NCBI RefSeq assembly: GCF_002441655.1
Contig: NZ_JXJU01000002.1
Location: forward strand, 62,001-126,000
DNA from: Lactococcus fujiensis JCM 16395
GTDB lineage: Bacteria > Bacillota > Bacilli > Lactobacillales > Streptococcaceae
Direction of reading: 5' to 3'
DNA length: 64,000 bases
Below the pieces are notes generated by a model, which was not told where the DNA came from, searched no databases, and was given only the letters and a program-made list of their open reading frames with translations. This document shows positions 1-10,155 of this stretch, one piece after another (the first letter of the stretch is position 1; each line of letters opens with the position of its first letter). The position numbers and the translations under genes were made by a program.

Positions 1-1
1 G

Positions 2-574
2 ACTTGGATTGACGGCATTGGAAATGGAATTATTATTTTATCCATTGCCCTTCCAAGTATTGCCTTTGTCTATTTCCTTCAATTTATTGGGGGAGGAATT
101 GGCTTACCAACGCTCTTCCCTGATTTAGGAGCGCACAATATCCTTTCTTATGTTTTACCAGTGTTTATTTTGTCTGCCTTATCTTTGGGAGGAACAATTC
201 AATGGATTCGCCGCTTTATGATTGACCAGTCTTTGAGTGATTACGTTCGTTTTGCACGGGCAAAAGGATTATCTGAACAACAAATTTCAAATGGTCATAT
301 TATGAAAAATGCGCTTATTCCGATTGTTCAAGGAATCCCAGGGTCAATAATTGCCTCGATTGGAGGGGCTACGGTTACAGAGACAATCTTTAACGTGCCA
401 GGGATGGGTAAACTTTTACCGGCTGCAATTTTATCACATAATAATGCCTTGGTAGTAGGGTTGACTTTTATTTTCACTTCAACAGCGGTAATTGCTTTAA
501 TTCTTGGGGACTTGTTAATGACCATAGTAGACCCTCGAATTAATCTGTCTGTAAAGCGAGGTAAAAACAAATGA
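2..574 (+). CDS. Peptide ABC transporter permease, OppB/DppB type (5' end outside window)
   Basis: This is the C-terminal part of an integral-membrane permease of a di/oligopeptide importer; the frame is open from base 2 and the start lies upstream of the window. It shows several hydrophobic segments and the cytoplasmic EAA-type loop (YVRFARAKGL...HIMKNALIPI), the contact for the ATPase subunits in this family. The stop overlaps the start of the next permease (ATGA at 571-574), which points to translational coupling. The order B-C-D-F matches the lactococcal dpp operon and the streptococcal ami operon (family knowledge) better than the oppDFBCA order. The binding protein is expected upstream and is not visible, so substrate and exact symbol stay open. 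Confidence 0.85.
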   Translation, partial: TWIDGIGNGIIILSIALPSIAFVYFLQFIGGGIGLPTLFPDLGAHNILSYVLPVFILSALSLGGTIQWIRRFMIDQSLSDYVRFARAKGLSEQQISNGHIMKNALIPIVQGIPGSIIASIGGATVTETIFNVPGMGKLLPAAILSHNNALVVGLTFIFTSTAVIALILGDLLMTIVDPRINLSVKRGKNK

Positions 575-1512
575 CAAATAAACAGATTAAAGATTTATCA
601 CAAGATATGTTTGAACTGACAAAATATGATGAACTAGAATCAGAACGAATTGATTCTCCCGTTTATTCATATTGGCGCTCTGTATTCCGCAAGTTTTTTA
701 GTTCAAAATTGACCATCGTGATGTTAATCATCATGCTCATTATCGTCTTGTTGAGTTTTATTCAACCCATGTTTTCAGGTTATAGTTTTATGAACACGGG
801 CAATATCAATGATTTTTCGGCACGCTATAACCCACCAAGTTTAAAATATTGGTTTGGAACGGATTCAAATGGGCAAAGCTTATTCGATGCGGTATGGGCT
901 GGTGCTAGAACATCCATTTTGATCGGCTTTTTGGCCACAATAATTACGACTATTTTGGGTGTTGTTGTAGGTGCCATTTGGGGGAACTCGCCGAAAATTG
1001 ACCGGTTCATGCTCGAGGTTTACAATGTGATCAGTAATGTCCCCACTTTATTGATTGTCATGGTTCTATCCTTCTCTTTTGGGAATGGATTTTGGAATTT
1101 ACTCTTCGCGATGACCGCAACCTCGTGGCTTGGAACAGCTTACTTCATACGAGTTCAGGTTATGATTATTCGCGACCGTGAATATAATTTGGCCTCTAAG
1201 ACATTAGGAACAAAAACATGGCATCTAGTGACAAAAAATACTTTGCCATTTATGGTTTCAGTCATCATGACAATGGCATCGACATCACTTCCTGGGTTTA
1301 TTGGTTATGAAGTGTTCTTGAGCTTCTTGGGAATTGGATTATCAGCTGATACCCCTTCATTGGGACGGATGATTTCGCAGTATTCAAACAATATGACCAA
1401 TGATTCCTATTTGTTCTGGATTCCTGTTTTCATTTTGGCACTGATCACCATGGCACTCTTCTTAGTAGGACAGTCACTCGCAGATGCATCTGATCCAAAA
1501 ACCCATTTGTAA
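571..1512 (+). CDS. Peptide ABC transporter permease, OppC/DppC type
   Basis: Second membrane subunit of the peptide importer, 313 aa. A cytoplasmic N-terminus of about 45 residues is followed by a transmembrane helix (about 48-68), an extracytoplasmic stretch with the FGTDSNGQSLFD motif typical of OppC/DppC/AmiD proteins, and five further helices. The EAA loop reads NLASKTLGTKTWHLVTKNTLP. It overlaps the upstream permease by 4 bases and is followed 11 bases later by the first ATPase gene, so it belongs to one operon. Assignment to the peptide family is firm. Whether it is the dipeptide or oligopeptide system cannot be settled without the binding protein. Confidence 0.9.
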   Translation: MTNKQIKDLSQDMFELTKYDELESERIDSPVYSYWRSVFRKFFSSKLTIVMLIIMLIIVLLSFIQPMFSGYSFMNTGNINDFSARYNPPSLKYWFGTDSNGQSLFDAVWAGARTSILIGFLATIITTILGVVVGAIWGNSPKIDRFMLEVYNVISNVPTLLIVMVLSFSFGNGFWNLLFAMTATSWLGTAYFIRVQVMIIRDREYNLASKTLGTKTWHLVTKNTLPFMVSVIMTMASTSLPGFIGYEVFLSFLGIGLSADTPSLGRMISQYSNNMTNDSYLFWIPVFILALITMALFLVGQSLADASDPKTHL

Positions 1513-1523
1513 AGGAGCGGATT

Positions 1524-2591
1524 ATGACAGAAAAGAAAAAAATTATTGAAGCTAAAAATATCTCTGTTCAATTTCGCGTTCGTAATCGCTATTTAACAGC
1601 GATTCGTGATGTTTCGGTTGACTTATACGACGGCGAAGTCCTTGCCATTGTGGGCGAATCTGGATCAGGAAAATCCGTCTTTACTAAAACTTTTACAGGA
1701 ATGTTGGAAGAAAATGGGCATATTTCTGAGGGAACAATTCTTTATAATGGACAAGATTTAGCGCAAATCAAGTCTAATGATGAATGGGCCAAAATTCGTG
1801 GGGGCGAAATTGCAACAATTTTTCAGGATCCAATGACTTCACTTAATCCGATTTTGACCATTGGTAAACAAATTGTTGAAGTGATTGAAAAGCATCAAAA
1901 GATCAAAGGTGAAAAAGCCAAACAAATTGCCATTGACCTCATGAAAAAAGTGGGGATTCCTGAAGCCGAAAAACGTTTTTCGGATTATCCATTCGAATAT
2001 TCTGGAGGAATGCGTCAGCGGATTGTTATTGCAATCGCATTGGCATGCAAGCCGAAAATTCTGATTTGTGATGAACCGACGACTGCACTTGATGTGACGA
2101 TTCAGGCTCAGATTTTGGACTTGATTCGCACTTTGCAAGAAGAATATCAATTTACGACTATTTTTATTACGCATGACTTGGGAGTTGTAGCCAATATTGC
2201 GGATAAAGTTGCGGTTATGTATGCAGGTGAAATTGTCGAGTACGGCAGTGTAGAAGATCTTTTCTTCGACCCAAAACATCCTTATACATGGTCTTTGTTG
2301 TCTTCGCTTCCTCAATTGGGACAAAAAGGAGAAGAGCTCTTTTCAATTCCAGGCACCCCACCCTCTCTTTTTAAGAAAATTAAGGGCGATGCTTTCGCCC
2401 CACGAAATCCATTTGCGATGAAAGTGGATTATGAAGTCGCACCTCCAAAATTTCAAGTGACGTCAAGTCATTGGGCCAAAACTTGGCTTTTAGATGAACG
2501 GGCTCCGAAAATTGAAAAACCAGAAATCATTCAAAATTTGCATGAAAAAATGCAAATCGTTGTGAAAAAACAACATCAGGAGGAACTCTAA
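1524..2591 (+). CDS. Peptide ABC transporter ATPase, OppD/DppD type
   Basis: Cytoplasmic ATPase (355 aa) that energises the peptide importer as a heterodimer with the next gene product. Walker A is GESGSGKS at residues 44-51, the ABC signature YSGGMRQR lies near 159-166 and Walker B is [11 protein letters not shown] near 183. The C-terminal extension has the [13 protein letters not shown] and PGTPPSL elements of the oligopeptide-ATPase C-terminal domain, though the usual Cys cluster that binds an Fe-S centre in many OppD proteins is not evident here. Length matches streptococcal AmiE (about 355 aa). A clear GGAG Shine-Dalgarno precedes the ATG, and the gene is one base from the next start. 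Confidence 0.93.
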   Translation: MTEKKKIIEAKNISVQFRVRNRYLTAIRDVSVDLYDGEVLAIVGESGSGKSVFTKTFTGMLEENGHISEGTILYNGQDLAQIKSNDEWAKIRGGEIATIFQDPMTSLNPILTIGKQIVEVIEKHQKIKGEKAKQIAIDLMKKVGIPEAEKRFSDYPFEYSGGMRQRIVIAIALACKPKILICDEPTTALDVTIQAQILDLIRTLQEEYQFTTIFITHDLGVVANIADKVAVMYAGEIVEYGSVEDLFFDPKHPYTWSLLSSLPQLGQKGEELFSIPGTPPSLFKKIKGDAFAPRNPFAMKVDYEVAPPKFQVTSSHWAKTWLLDERAPKIEKPEIIQNLHEKMQIVVKKQHQEEL

Positions 2592-2592
2592 A

Positions 2593-3528
2593 ATGACAAA
2601 AGAAGTCTTATTAGCAGTTAAGGATTTAGAGATTACTTTCGGCGCAGGAAAGAAAAAATTTGTTGCGGTCCAAGATGCGAATTTTGAAATTTACAAAGGC
2701 GAAACTTTTTCCCTTGTCGGTGAATCTGGTTCTGGAAAAACGACAATTGGTCGGGCAGTGATTGGGATAAATCCTGTTTCTGCTGGTGAAATTGAATTTG
2801 ATGGCGAGGATATTTCGGGCAAAGTTTCCAAGAAATTGAAAAATAAAATCACACGGGAAATTCAAATGGTTTTCCAAGATCCAGCGGCGTCATTGAATGA
2901 CAGAGCAACTGTTGATTATATCATTTCCGAAGGACTTTACAATTTTAAATTGTTTAAAGATGAAAAGGATAGAAAAGAAAAAGTAAAGAATATCATCAAA
3001 GAGGTGGGACTGTTACCAGAACATTTGTCTCGATATCCGCATGAGTTTTCTGGTGGACAACGACAGCGTATTGGTATTGCACGTGCTTTAGTTATGGATC
3101 CTAAATTGGTCATCGCTGACGAACCCATTTCTGCTCTTGATGTATCTATTCGGGCTCAGGTCCTAAATCTATTAAAGAAATTCCAAAGAGAACAGGATGT
3201 CACATATCTTTTTGTGGCACATGATTTGTCTGTTGTCCGCTATATTTCGGATCGAATTGCCGTCATATATAAAGGAAAAATTGTTGAAATGGCTCCTACA
3301 GAAGAATTATTTATGCATCCGATTCATCCCTATACCCAATCACTCCTGTCTGCAGTGCCCATTCCAGATCCGATTTTGGAGAAGGACAAGCAATTGATTG
3401 TTTATGATCCAAGTCAACACGATTACAAAACAGATCAAGCCAGTTTTATAGAAATCCTTCCAGGACATTTCGTTTGGGCGAATCAGTCAGAGCTGACCGA
3501 TTACCGTGAAAAATTGAAGATCAAATGA
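2593..3528 (+). CDS. Peptide ABC transporter ATPase, OppF/DppF type
   Basis: Second ATPase of the peptide importer, 311 aa, close to the length of AmiF/OppF proteins. Walker A GESGSGKT is at residues 43-50, the signature FSGGQRQR near 152-159, Walker [12 protein letters not shown] just after 170, and the switch histidine is in FVAHDLSVV. The C-terminus has the [16 protein letters not shown] block shared by OppF proteins. It is the last gene of the operon: a hairpin and U-run start 6 bases after the stop. It should pair with the preceding ATPase, each site being built from both subunits. Confidence 0.93.
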   Translation: MTKEVLLAVKDLEITFGAGKKKFVAVQDANFEIYKGETFSLVGESGSGKTTIGRAVIGINPVSAGEIEFDGEDISGKVSKKLKNKITREIQMVFQDPAASLNDRATVDYIISEGLYNFKLFKDEKDRKEKVKNIIKEVGLLPEHLSRYPHEFSGGQRQRIGIARALVMDPKLVIADEPISALDVSIRAQVLNLLKKFQREQDVTYLFVAHDLSVVRYISDRIAVIYKGKIVEMAPTEELFMHPIHPYTQSLLSAVPIPDPILEKDKQLIVYDPSQHDYKTDQASFIEILPGHFVWANQSELTDYREKLKIK

Positions 3529-3533
3529 GAAAA

Positions 3534-3557
3534 ATGGAACGAAAGTTCTATTTTTTA
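3534..3557 (+). terminator. Terminator of the peptide importer operon
   Basis: A 7-bp stem (ATGGAAC / GTTCTAT with one G-U pair) closes a GAAA tetraloop and is followed by a run of T. It lies directly after the last peptide transporter gene. Confidence 0.75.
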
Positions 3558-3597
3558 TTGACTTTCATTAAATATGTAAGAAATGGAACTTACTTTT

Positions 3598-3606
3598 TGA
3601 TATAAT
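3598..3606 (+). promoter_or_regulatory. Extended -10 promoter for cls
   Basis: TGATATAAT is an extended -10 (TGnTATAAT) 31 bases before the chosen start of the cardiolipin synthase gene. No good -35 lies at the expected distance, which is tolerated with an extended -10. Confidence 0.6.
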
Positions 3607-3637
3607 ATAGTAGAAAAAGTTTTAGGAGGATATGCGT

Positions 3638-5089
3638 ATGCACTTTAACCTACTCGCAATTTTTGAATTATCAGTCTTTTTCTTAAATATCATTTTGTCA
3701 TTAATTATTATTTTTCGAGAGAGAAAAAGTACATCGGCGACATGGTCATGGCTTTTCGTAGTCAATATTGTTCCTATTTTTGGATTTATTTTATATATTT
3801 TAATTGGTCGTGGCATCTCTCATTATCGGATTTTTAAGGACCGCAAACAGTTTCAATTGGGTTATGAAAAACAAATTGCAAACGCAACGAAGGCATATTC
3901 TGACCCCAATTTTATGGAAAAAATGCGCAAAAATCATGCGATTGGTCAATTGATTAATATGCTTTATCGCGAAGAAAATTCAATTATTTCAACCAACACC
4001 TCTGTAAAAATTTTTGATGATGGACGTGAAAAATTTGATGCTTTATTAGTTGACATTCGTGAAGCCAAAAAATCAATCCACATGGAATATTATATTTTCC
4101 GAATGGATAATTTAGGAAAAGAAATCTATCATGCGTTGATTGACGCAAGTAAACGGGGGGTTGAGGTACGTGTACTTTATGATGCATGGGGTTCTAATAA
4201 AACTAAAATTAAAGATTTTGTTGAGCTAATTAAAAATGGTGGACACGTTTCTGAATTTTTCCCCTTGATATTACCCCTTATTAACCCGCGCACAAATTAC
4301 CGTTTGCACCGCAAAATTGTTGTTATTGATGGTGTAATTGGCTATACGGGTGGGTTTAATGTTGGAGATGAATATGCGACTGTGACCAAAAAATTCGGCT
4401 ACTGGCGGGATAACCATTTGCGCTTGACTGGCGATATTGTTTATTCAATGCAACATCGCTTCATTTTAGACTGGAATTCGCAACATCATCAAGAAATAAA
4501 AAAGGGAGAACCCTATTTTCCTGATGCTTTAAATTTGGGTCACGTGGCGACACAATTTGTAACCTCCGGCCCAGATGATGATCAAGAACAGATTAAATTG
4601 ACTTATATGAAGATGATTTCAGGAGCAGAACGCGAAATTATCATTCAAACACCATATTATATTCCATCTGATGCGCTCCATGAGACCTTAAAATTAGCTC
4701 TTTTATCTGGCGTTCAAGTCAAATTGATGATTCCAAACAAACCGGATCACCCGCTTGTCTATTGGGCGACCTACTATAATGCGGCTGACCTCGTTAAAAA
4801 TGGTGCAAAAGTTTATACCTATGAGGATGGCTTTATTCACGCGAAGAACTTAATCATAGATGGTGAGTATGCATCAGTTGGCTCTGCGAATTTTGATTAT
4901 CGGAGTTTACAATTATGCTTTGAAGCAAACGTGGTTGTCTACGATTACGATTTTGCACAAAAATTAAGAAATAATTATTTGGATGATGTAAAAGTCAGTA
5001 GACCGTTGACACTCGAACGCTATGAAGAGCGTTCAATGTTTGTCCGTTTCAAAGAAGGTTTGGCTCGATTAATCAGTCCAATGCTTTAA
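3638..5089 (+). CDS. cls: Cardiolipin synthase
   Basis: Membrane enzyme that condenses two phosphatidylglycerol molecules to cardiolipin and glycerol. It is 483 aa, the usual size for bacterial Cls. Two N-terminal transmembrane helices (within residues 1-60, with a PLDc_N-type element) precede two phospholipase-D HKD motifs: HRKIVVIDG starting near residue 224 and HAKNLIIDG near 401, each followed by the GxxNF/GSANFD stretch. The ATG at 3638 is preferred over 3632 because the AGGAGGA site at 3624-3630 leaves seven bases to 3638 but only one to 3632. The gene has its own promoter and is followed 14 bases later by the rRNA methyltransferase gene, so the two may be cotranscribed. Confidence 0.93.
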   Translation: MHFNLLAIFELSVFFLNIILSLIIIFRERKSTSATWSWLFVVNIVPIFGFILYILIGRGISHYRIFKDRKQFQLGYEKQIANATKAYSDPNFMEKMRKNHAIGQLINMLYREENSIISTNTSVKIFDDGREKFDALLVDIREAKKSIHMEYYIFRMDNLGKEIYHALIDASKRGVEVRVLYDAWGSNKTKIKDFVELIKNGGHVSEFFPLILPLINPRTNYRLHRKIVVIDGVIGYTGGFNVGDEYATVTKKFGYWRDNHLRLTGDIVYSMQHRFILDWNSQHHQEIKKGEPYFPDALNLGHVATQFVTSGPDDDQEQIKLTYMKMISGAEREIIIQTPYYIPSDALHETLKLALLSGVQVKLMIPNKPDHPLVYWATYYNAADLVKNGAKVYTYEDGFIHAKNLIIDGEYASVGSANFDYRSLQLCFEANVVVYDYDFAQKLRNNYLDDVKVSRPLTLERYEERSMFVRFKEGLARLISPML

Positions 5090-5103
5090 CATATTAAGGA
5101 AAA

Positions 5104-6456
5104 ATGAAATTACCAATAGCATTTATAGAAAAATATGAAAAAATATTAGGAAAAAAAGAATTTCAGGAATTTCTTGCTTCTTTTGAGGAAAAACCTGTCA
5201 GCGCATATCGCTTGAATCCGTTGAAAGATTTGTCCGTGATGGCCAATCAGGACGCTGAAGCAATTGCTGGCAGTCCTTTTGGGTATTATGGAAAAGTAGC
5301 AGGGAAATCAGCCAACCATGTGATGGGACTCGTGTACTCTCAGGAACCAGCCGCCCAGATGGTTGGGGCTATCGCAGATGCAAAGCCAGGTCTAAAAGTA
5401 TTAGATTTGTGTGCAGCACCGGGTGGTAAATCAACGCAACTGTTAAGTAGTATGGACAATCAGGGCCTCCTTGTATCAAATGAAATTTCGGCCAAACGCT
5501 CAAAGATATTAGTAGAAAATATTGAACGTTTTGGGGCTAGAAATGTGATTGTCTTAAATGAAAGTGTTGAAAATTTGGCAAAAATTTTTCCAGAATTTTT
5601 TGATTTAATTATACTTGATGCACCGTGTTCAGGAGAAGGGATGTTTCGGAAAGACCCCTCAGCAATTCAATACTGGAACGAGGACTACCCTGCACAATGT
5701 TCAGTTTTGCAAAAAGAGATTATTGATGAAGCAATGAAAATGTTGGCGCCGAGTGGACAACTCGTCTACTCAACTTGCACCTGGTCACGTGAGGAAAATG
5801 AAGACAATATTTCTTATATGTTGGAAAAATATCCAAATTTGAGTCTAATCCCATTAACGCACGAATTTGGATTAGCTGAAGGAATAAATATGTCAGAAGT
5901 GGTCCGTTGCTGGCCACATCATTTTCGTGGTGAAGGTCAATTTATTGCCAAATTACAAAATAAGACAATGGTTGCACCTCATATTTCAAAGCATCGGCTT
6001 AAAAACGATAAAAACAAAGGCAAAAATGCAAATACGGTTTCGAGCGAGCAGTATAAATTATGGGAAACTTTCGCTTTTGAAAATCTAAACATTCGGTTTG
6101 AACGTCAATTGTTGCAAGTTTTTGGTGATTATCTTTATTTATTACCAGCAGGACTTCCAGATTTAGGCAGGTTAAAAATAGCTCGGAATGGACTACATTT
6201 AGGAACATTTAAGAAAAACCGGTTTGAGCCAAGTTTTGCCTTAGGCCTTGCATTAAAGCCAAGTGAAGTAAAAAATAAAACAGAAATCAGCGACGAAGAA
6301 TTTGTAATGTATGTGGCAGGGAAATCGTTCAAGAGTTCGTCAGAGTGCAGTGGTTGGACACAGCTTGTCATTGCTAATAACGGTCTAGGTTTTGCTAAAC
6401 TTGTCAATGGGACAGTGAAAAATTATTTCCCAAAAGGTTTACGCTTTAAAATTTAG
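5104..6456 (+). CDS. rsmF: RsmF/YebU-type rRNA (cytosine-C5) methyltransferase
   Basis: SAM-dependent RNA m5C methyltransferase of the RsmB/RsmF (NOL1/NOP2/sun) family, 450 aa. The SAM-binding motif CAAPGGKS is at residues 103-110. The two catalytic cysteines are in DAPCSGEGMFRKD (near 176) and YSTCTWSREENE (near 225). The region after about 290 matches the C-terminal RsmF extension (an RNA-binding ferredoxin/PUA-like part) rather than the N-terminal NusB-like domain of RsmB. E. coli RsmF methylates C1407 of 16S rRNA; in Gram-positive homologues the target set can be wider, so the exact position is inferred. An AAGGA site lies close to the start. Confidence 0.88.
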   Translation: MKLPIAFIEKYEKILGKKEFQEFLASFEEKPVSAYRLNPLKDLSVMANQDAEAIAGSPFGYYGKVAGKSANHVMGLVYSQEPAAQMVGAIADAKPGLKVLDLCAAPGGKSTQLLSSMDNQGLLVSNEISAKRSKILVENIERFGARNVIVLNESVENLAKIFPEFFDLIILDAPCSGEGMFRKDPSAIQYWNEDYPAQCSVLQKEIIDEAMKMLAPSGQLVYSTCTWSREENEDNISYMLEKYPNLSLIPLTHEFGLAEGINMSEVVRCWPHHFRGEGQFIAKLQNKTMVAPHISKHRLKNDKNKGKNANTVSSEQYKLWETFAFENLNIRFERQLLQVFGDYLYLLPAGLPDLGRLKIARNGLHLGTFKKNRFEPSFALGLALKPSEVKNKTEISDEEFVMYVAGKSFKSSSECSGWTQLVIANNGLGFAKLVNGTVKNYFPKGLRFKI

Positions 6457-6485
6457 CCTTGTAAAAAGAAAGCGAGATAAATGAA

Positions 6486-7373
6486 TTGGATAAAAAATTG
6501 AAAATCGTAATTATCACTGGAATGTCCGGAGCAGGAAAAACAGTTGCCATCCAGTCATTTGAAGACATGGGCTATTTTACGGTGGATAACATGCCACCAA
6601 ATTTGATTGAAAAATTTGTTGAGCTTTTGAATACCCCGGATAGTAAAATTGATAAATTGGCTATGGTTGTTGATATGCGGTCTCGAGTCTTCTTCGATCA
6701 TCTACGAGGGATTATCACTGAACTTACAGATTTACCGAATATTGATTTCAAATTGCTTTTTCTCGATGCCAATGATTTAGAATTGGTTGCGCGCTATAAA
6801 GAAACGCGACGAAGCCATCCTTTAGCAATCGACGGTCGGGTTCTCGATGGCATTAATTTGGAACGTGAAATTTTGACAGACCTGAAAAATCTATCCGAAG
6901 TAGTAATTGATACGAGTGATCTAACCCCACGTAATTTACGAGCTCAGATTATTCAAAAATTCTCGACCCAAACAACATCTACTTTCCGAGTTGAGATTAT
7001 GTCTTTCGGTTTTAAATATGGTTTGCCTCTTGATGCCGACTTAGTTTTTGATGTGCGCTTTTTACCAAATCCTTATTATCTTCCTGAACTGCGTAACTTG
7101 AATGGTACTGATAAATCGGTTTATGATTATGTCATGGAACATCCGAAATCGGAATCCTTCTATCAAAATTTGAAAACTATGCTCACTCCTATTTTACCTG
7201 ACTATCAAAAAGAAGGAAAATCAGTATTGACCATTGCCTTTGGCTGCACCGGAGGACAACACCGTTCTGTTGCTTTTGCTGAACGTCTTGCTAAAGAGTT
7301 TACGCAAAACTGGCACGTAAATATTAGTCATCGTGACAAAGATCGAAGGAAAGAAACGGTGAATCGTTCATGA
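6486..7373 (+). CDS. rapZ: RNase adapter / nucleotide-binding protein RapZ (YvcJ)
   Basis: P-loop protein of the RapZ/YvcJ family, 295 aa, the family's usual length. The Walker A GMSGAGKT is at residues 12-19 and the C-terminus has the conserved [13 protein letters not shown] block. In E. coli RapZ guides RNase E to the GlmZ small RNA and so controls glmS; in Firmicutes YvcJ binds and hydrolyses nucleotides and its role is less clear. The start is TTG at 6486; an ATG at 6481 is out of frame, and the Shine-Dalgarno is weak. It is the first gene of the conserved rapZ-yvcK-whiA cluster and overlaps the next gene by 4 bases (ATGA). Confidence 0.93.
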   Translation: MDKKLKIVIITGMSGAGKTVAIQSFEDMGYFTVDNMPPNLIEKFVELLNTPDSKIDKLAMVVDMRSRVFFDHLRGIITELTDLPNIDFKLLFLDANDLELVARYKETRRSHPLAIDGRVLDGINLEREILTDLKNLSEVVIDTSDLTPRNLRAQIIQKFSTQTTSTFRVEIMSFGFKYGLPLDADLVFDVRFLPNPYYLPELRNLNGTDKSVYDYVMEHPKSESFYQNLKTMLTPILPDYQKEGKSVLTIAFGCTGGQHRSVAFAERLAKEFTQNWHVNISHRDKDRRKETVNRS

Positions 7374-8353
7374 GCAAACCAAAAATAGTTGTTATAGGTG
7401 GTGGAACTGGTATTCCAGTTGTTTTAAGAGCACTCAGAAATGAAGAAGTTGACTTAACTGCCATCGTAACTGTCGCGGATGATGGGGGCTCGTCCGGACG
7501 TATCCGCTCTGCGGTAAACATTGCCCCCCCTGGAGATTTACGCAATGTTTTAATTGCTATGTCAGACATGCCTAGATTCAATGAAAATATTCTACAATAT
7601 CGTTTTGATGAATCAGACGGTGAATTTGCAGGTCACCCTTTGGGGAACCTGATTATTGCCGCGGTGGCTGAAATGCAGGGGTCAACTTATAGAGCGATTC
7701 AAACCTTATCCCAATTTTTCCATACTGATGGTAAAATATATCCCTCATCTGATATGACTTTAACCTTGCATGCAGTTTTTAAGGATGGTCATGAAGTTGC
7801 AGGGGAGAGTCATATCGCTGATTATAAAGGGCAAATAGACCATGTTTATTTGACTGAAACAAACACAGGCCAAAGTCCAGTTGCCTCAAGAAATGTAGTC
7901 AAATCAATTATGGAAGCAGACACGATTGTCTTGGGACCGGGCTCTTTATTCACTTCCATTTTGCCTAATATCGTCATCCCTGAAATTTGTGAAGCTCTGT
8001 GGAAAACGAAAGCACGAATTGTCTACGTTTGCAATATTATGACCCAACGTGGCGAGACAGAACATTTTACTGATGCTGATCACGTGCGCGTCATACATGA
8101 ACACATTGGAACACCTATTATCGATACCGTGTTGGTGAATAGTGAGCGTGTACCAGAAGAATATATGAATACAAATAAATTCGATGAGTATTTGGTTCAA
8201 GTTGAACATGATTTTCATGCATTGCAGGCACAAAATGTCAATGTCATTTCGAATAATTTCTTAAAATTACGTGATGGAGGCGCATTCCATGATGGCGATG
8301 CTGTAGCCAAAGAAATTGTGGCAATTGCGAATCGAACAGAATTTGAATTATAA
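7370..8353 (+). CDS. yvcK: Gluconeogenesis factor YvcK (CofD-like)
   Basis: Protein of the YvcK/CofD-like family, 327 aa. The N-terminal [13 protein letters not shown] motif and the DDGGSSGR and PPGDLRN blocks form the nucleotide-sugar/FO-binding fold. YvcK proteins bind UDP-sugars such as UDP-GlcNAc, influence carbon flux into cell-wall precursors and are needed on gluconeogenic carbon sources in Bacillus (family knowledge). In several Firmicutes the protein (GlmR) stimulates GlmS. The start overlaps the rapZ stop, and whiA follows 29 bases later, so the three genes form one operon. Confidence 0.93.
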   Translation: MSKPKIVVIGGGTGIPVVLRALRNEEVDLTAIVTVADDGGSSGRIRSAVNIAPPGDLRNVLIAMSDMPRFNENILQYRFDESDGEFAGHPLGNLIIAAVAEMQGSTYRAIQTLSQFFHTDGKIYPSSDMTLTLHAVFKDGHEVAGESHIADYKGQIDHVYLTETNTGQSPVASRNVVKSIMEADTIVLGPGSLFTSILPNIVIPEICEALWKTKARIVYVCNIMTQRGETEHFTDADHVRVIHEHIGTPIIDTVLVNSERVPEEYMNTNKFDEYLVQVEHDFHALQAQNVNVISNNFLKLRDGGAFHDGDAVAKEIVAIANRTEFEL

Positions 8354-8382
8354 GAGTTGTTTACATTAGAAAGAGTTTAATC

Positions 8383-9309
8383 ATGAGTTTCACAAGTGAT
8401 GTCAAAAAAGAATTGACAGCAAATTTTTCGACAACAGGTGCTTTACTTGCCCTTGTCAGAATGAACGGTTCAATTGGTATTTTTGGCAAATTGACCCTTT
8501 CCATCACAACTGAAAATGCTGGTACAGCAAAATATATTTACAAAATGTTACAAGATCTGTACGAAATCCGGGCAGAAATCCATGTTCATCAAAAAACGAC
8601 CCTTTCTAAAAACCGTGTATATACAGTCTTTTTGGAAGAAAATGTCAATGATTTGTTGGATGAATTGTCACTGGCAGACTCCCTATTGTTGGACAATGGG
8701 GTTCCCCCTTTTGTCATGAATGATAGGTTAATTCAACGGGATTACCTTCGTGGCGCATTTCTTTCATCTGGTTCATTGCATAATCCAGAGAAAGGTGAAT
8801 ATCAACTTTCAATTGCCAATGTTTATCAAGAACATGCTGAAGACTTGCAAAAAATATTTCAAAATTTTGAACTTAATGCCAAGATTATTGAGCGTAAGAA
8901 TCGCTACATTCTTTATTTGACTAAGGCAGAAGACATCATGGATTTCTTGACTTTAATTGGTGCAATGCAAGCACGATTGAAATTTGAAGATGCCAAAATG
9001 ATAAGAGAAATGCGCGGATTAGCTAATCGTCAATCCAATTTTGAGTCCGCAAATATTAGCAAAACGGTGTTAGCAGCTCAAGAAGCAATTGATGCCATCC
9101 ATTTTCTCAATGCCAAGAAGGAAATGGTACAGTTGGCTCCTCAACTGACTGAAATTGCTCGGCTTCGCGTTGATTATCCAGAGGCATCAATTAGAGAATT
9201 AGGCGAATTACTCGACCCACCATTAGGAAAATCTGGTGTTAATCATCGACTCCGCAAAATTATTGAACTCGCTCAGGCATTAGAAGCAGCAGATAAAAAA
9301 TCAATTTAG
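8383..9309 (+). CDS. whiA: WhiA-family DNA-binding regulator
   Basis: WhiA is a bacterial protein that joins a LAGLIDADG homing-endonuclease-like fold with a C-terminal helix-turn-helix. This one has 308 aa. The LAGLIDADG-derived part shows RDYLRGAFLSSGS near residues 120-132, and the C-terminal helix-turn-helix includes LTEIARLRVDYPEASIRELGELLDPPLGKSGVNHRL. In Streptomyces it controls sporulation, while in Bacillus it affects division and metabolism. Its role in cocci is not established. It closes the rapZ-yvcK-whiA operon and is followed by a terminator. Confidence 0.93.
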   Translation: MSFTSDVKKELTANFSTTGALLALVRMNGSIGIFGKLTLSITTENAGTAKYIYKMLQDLYEIRAEIHVHQKTTLSKNRVYTVFLEENVNDLLDELSLADSLLLDNGVPPFVMNDRLIQRDYLRGAFLSSGSLHNPEKGEYQLSIANVYQEHAEDLQKIFQNFELNAKIIERKNRYILYLTKAEDIMDFLTLIGAMQARLKFEDAKMIREMRGLANRQSNFESANISKTVLAAQEAIDAIHFLNAKKEMVQLAPQLTEIARLRVDYPEASIRELGELLDPPLGKSGVNHRLRKIIELAQALEAADKKSI

Positions 9310-9403
9310 TTAACTTTAGGCTTGGATTTAGGGAGAATTAAGGGACATCAACTATAATATAATTATTCCAAAATAAATTTTTCATAAATACTCCTAAATA
9401 AAG

Positions 9404-9432
9404 AAATCCGTCGCGAGAACGGATTTTTTTTT
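9404..9432 (+). terminator. Terminator after whiA
   Basis: An 8-bp perfect stem (AAATCCGT / ACGGATTT) with a 7-base loop is followed by a run of T. It sits between the convergent whiA and TetR-family genes. Confidence 0.85.
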
Positions 9433-9463
9433 GCTCGATTATAGGGGGGAAGAAGTTCACCTC

Positions 9464-10021
9464 TTATTTGAACCCCTGCAAGAAATAGCGGCTGATTAAA
9501 TCGGTTCTTTTAAACAGTGTATCGGCCGTTAAACCCTTCATTCCTTCGATAAATATGTTCATAATAAACATAAAATCGTCAAAAGAATAAGTCGGCGCAA
9601 TCTTTCCTTCCAATTGTCCTTTTTTAAATAATTCTTCATAAACTTGCATTTGAAGTTTAATCGTGTCCGCATCGAAAAAGTCAGGGCTCATCGTATATTG
9701 CGTCATCAAATTCTCGGAAAAAGTTGGTGAGTAATGTTCTAATTGTTTGAGTTTCATCTGCGTGATGGCTTGATATGTCGATTCAAAATCTAATTCTGAA
9801 CCAATGATTTCATTAATATCTTCAGCCATATGCTCAAATGCCTTGACAATGACAATGTTCATCAGATGATTTTTATTCTTAAAATATTTAAAAAGTGTAA
9901 CTTTCGAAACAACTGCATTTGCGGCAATTTCATCAATGGTAATGTCTTTAATTTCCTTGTCATTCAGCAATTGAAAAGTCACTTCTAAGATTGCTTTTTT
10001 CTTTTTTTCTGTTTGATTCAT
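9464..10021 (-). CDS. TetR/AcrR-family regulator of the adjacent ABC exporter
   Basis: A TetR-type repressor of 185 aa. The N-terminal helix-turn-helix spans about residues 18-48 (IDEIAANAVVSKVTLFKYFKNKNHL), and the rest is the variable helical ligand domain. The ATG at 10021 is preferred over an in-frame GTG at 10033, because an AAGTGGG-like site is suitably placed for the former. It is divergent from an ABC exporter operon. A palindrome overlapping both -35 elements (10070-10085) is the likely operator, so it probably represses both itself and the exporter until a toxic ligand binds. The ligand cannot be read from the sequence. Confidence 0.88.
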   Translation of the reverse strand: MNQTEKKKKAILEVTFQLLNDKEIKDITIDEIAANAVVSKVTLFKYFKNKNHLMNIVIVKAFEHMAEDINEIIGSELDFESTYQAITQMKLKQLEHYSPTFSENLMTQYTMSPDFFDADTIKLQMQVYEELFKKGQLEGKIAPTYSFDDFMFIMNIFIEGMKGLTADTLFKRTDLISRYFLQGFK

Positions 10022-10055
10022 TTTTGTACCCACTTATAAAATTTTACCTATTAAA

Positions 10056-10099
10056 ATTATAACTTTTTATTTGAACTAATTCAAACAAAAGAGTACAAT
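10056..10099. promoter_or_regulatory. Face-to-face divergent promoters with shared TetR operator
   Basis: Rightward: TTGAAC (10071-10076), 17-bp spacer, TACAAT (10094-10099). Leftward: TTGAAT (10084-10079), 17-bp spacer, TATAAT (10061-10056). The two -35 boxes overlap within TTTGAA-CTAA-TTCAAA (10070-10085), an inverted repeat of the kind TetR proteins bind. One repressor dimer here would block both promoters. Confidence 0.8.
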
Positions 10100-10155
10100 G
10101 TGAACTATAAAAAGATATTAAGTTCAATTATCCTTTTAGCAAGTTGTTATTACTG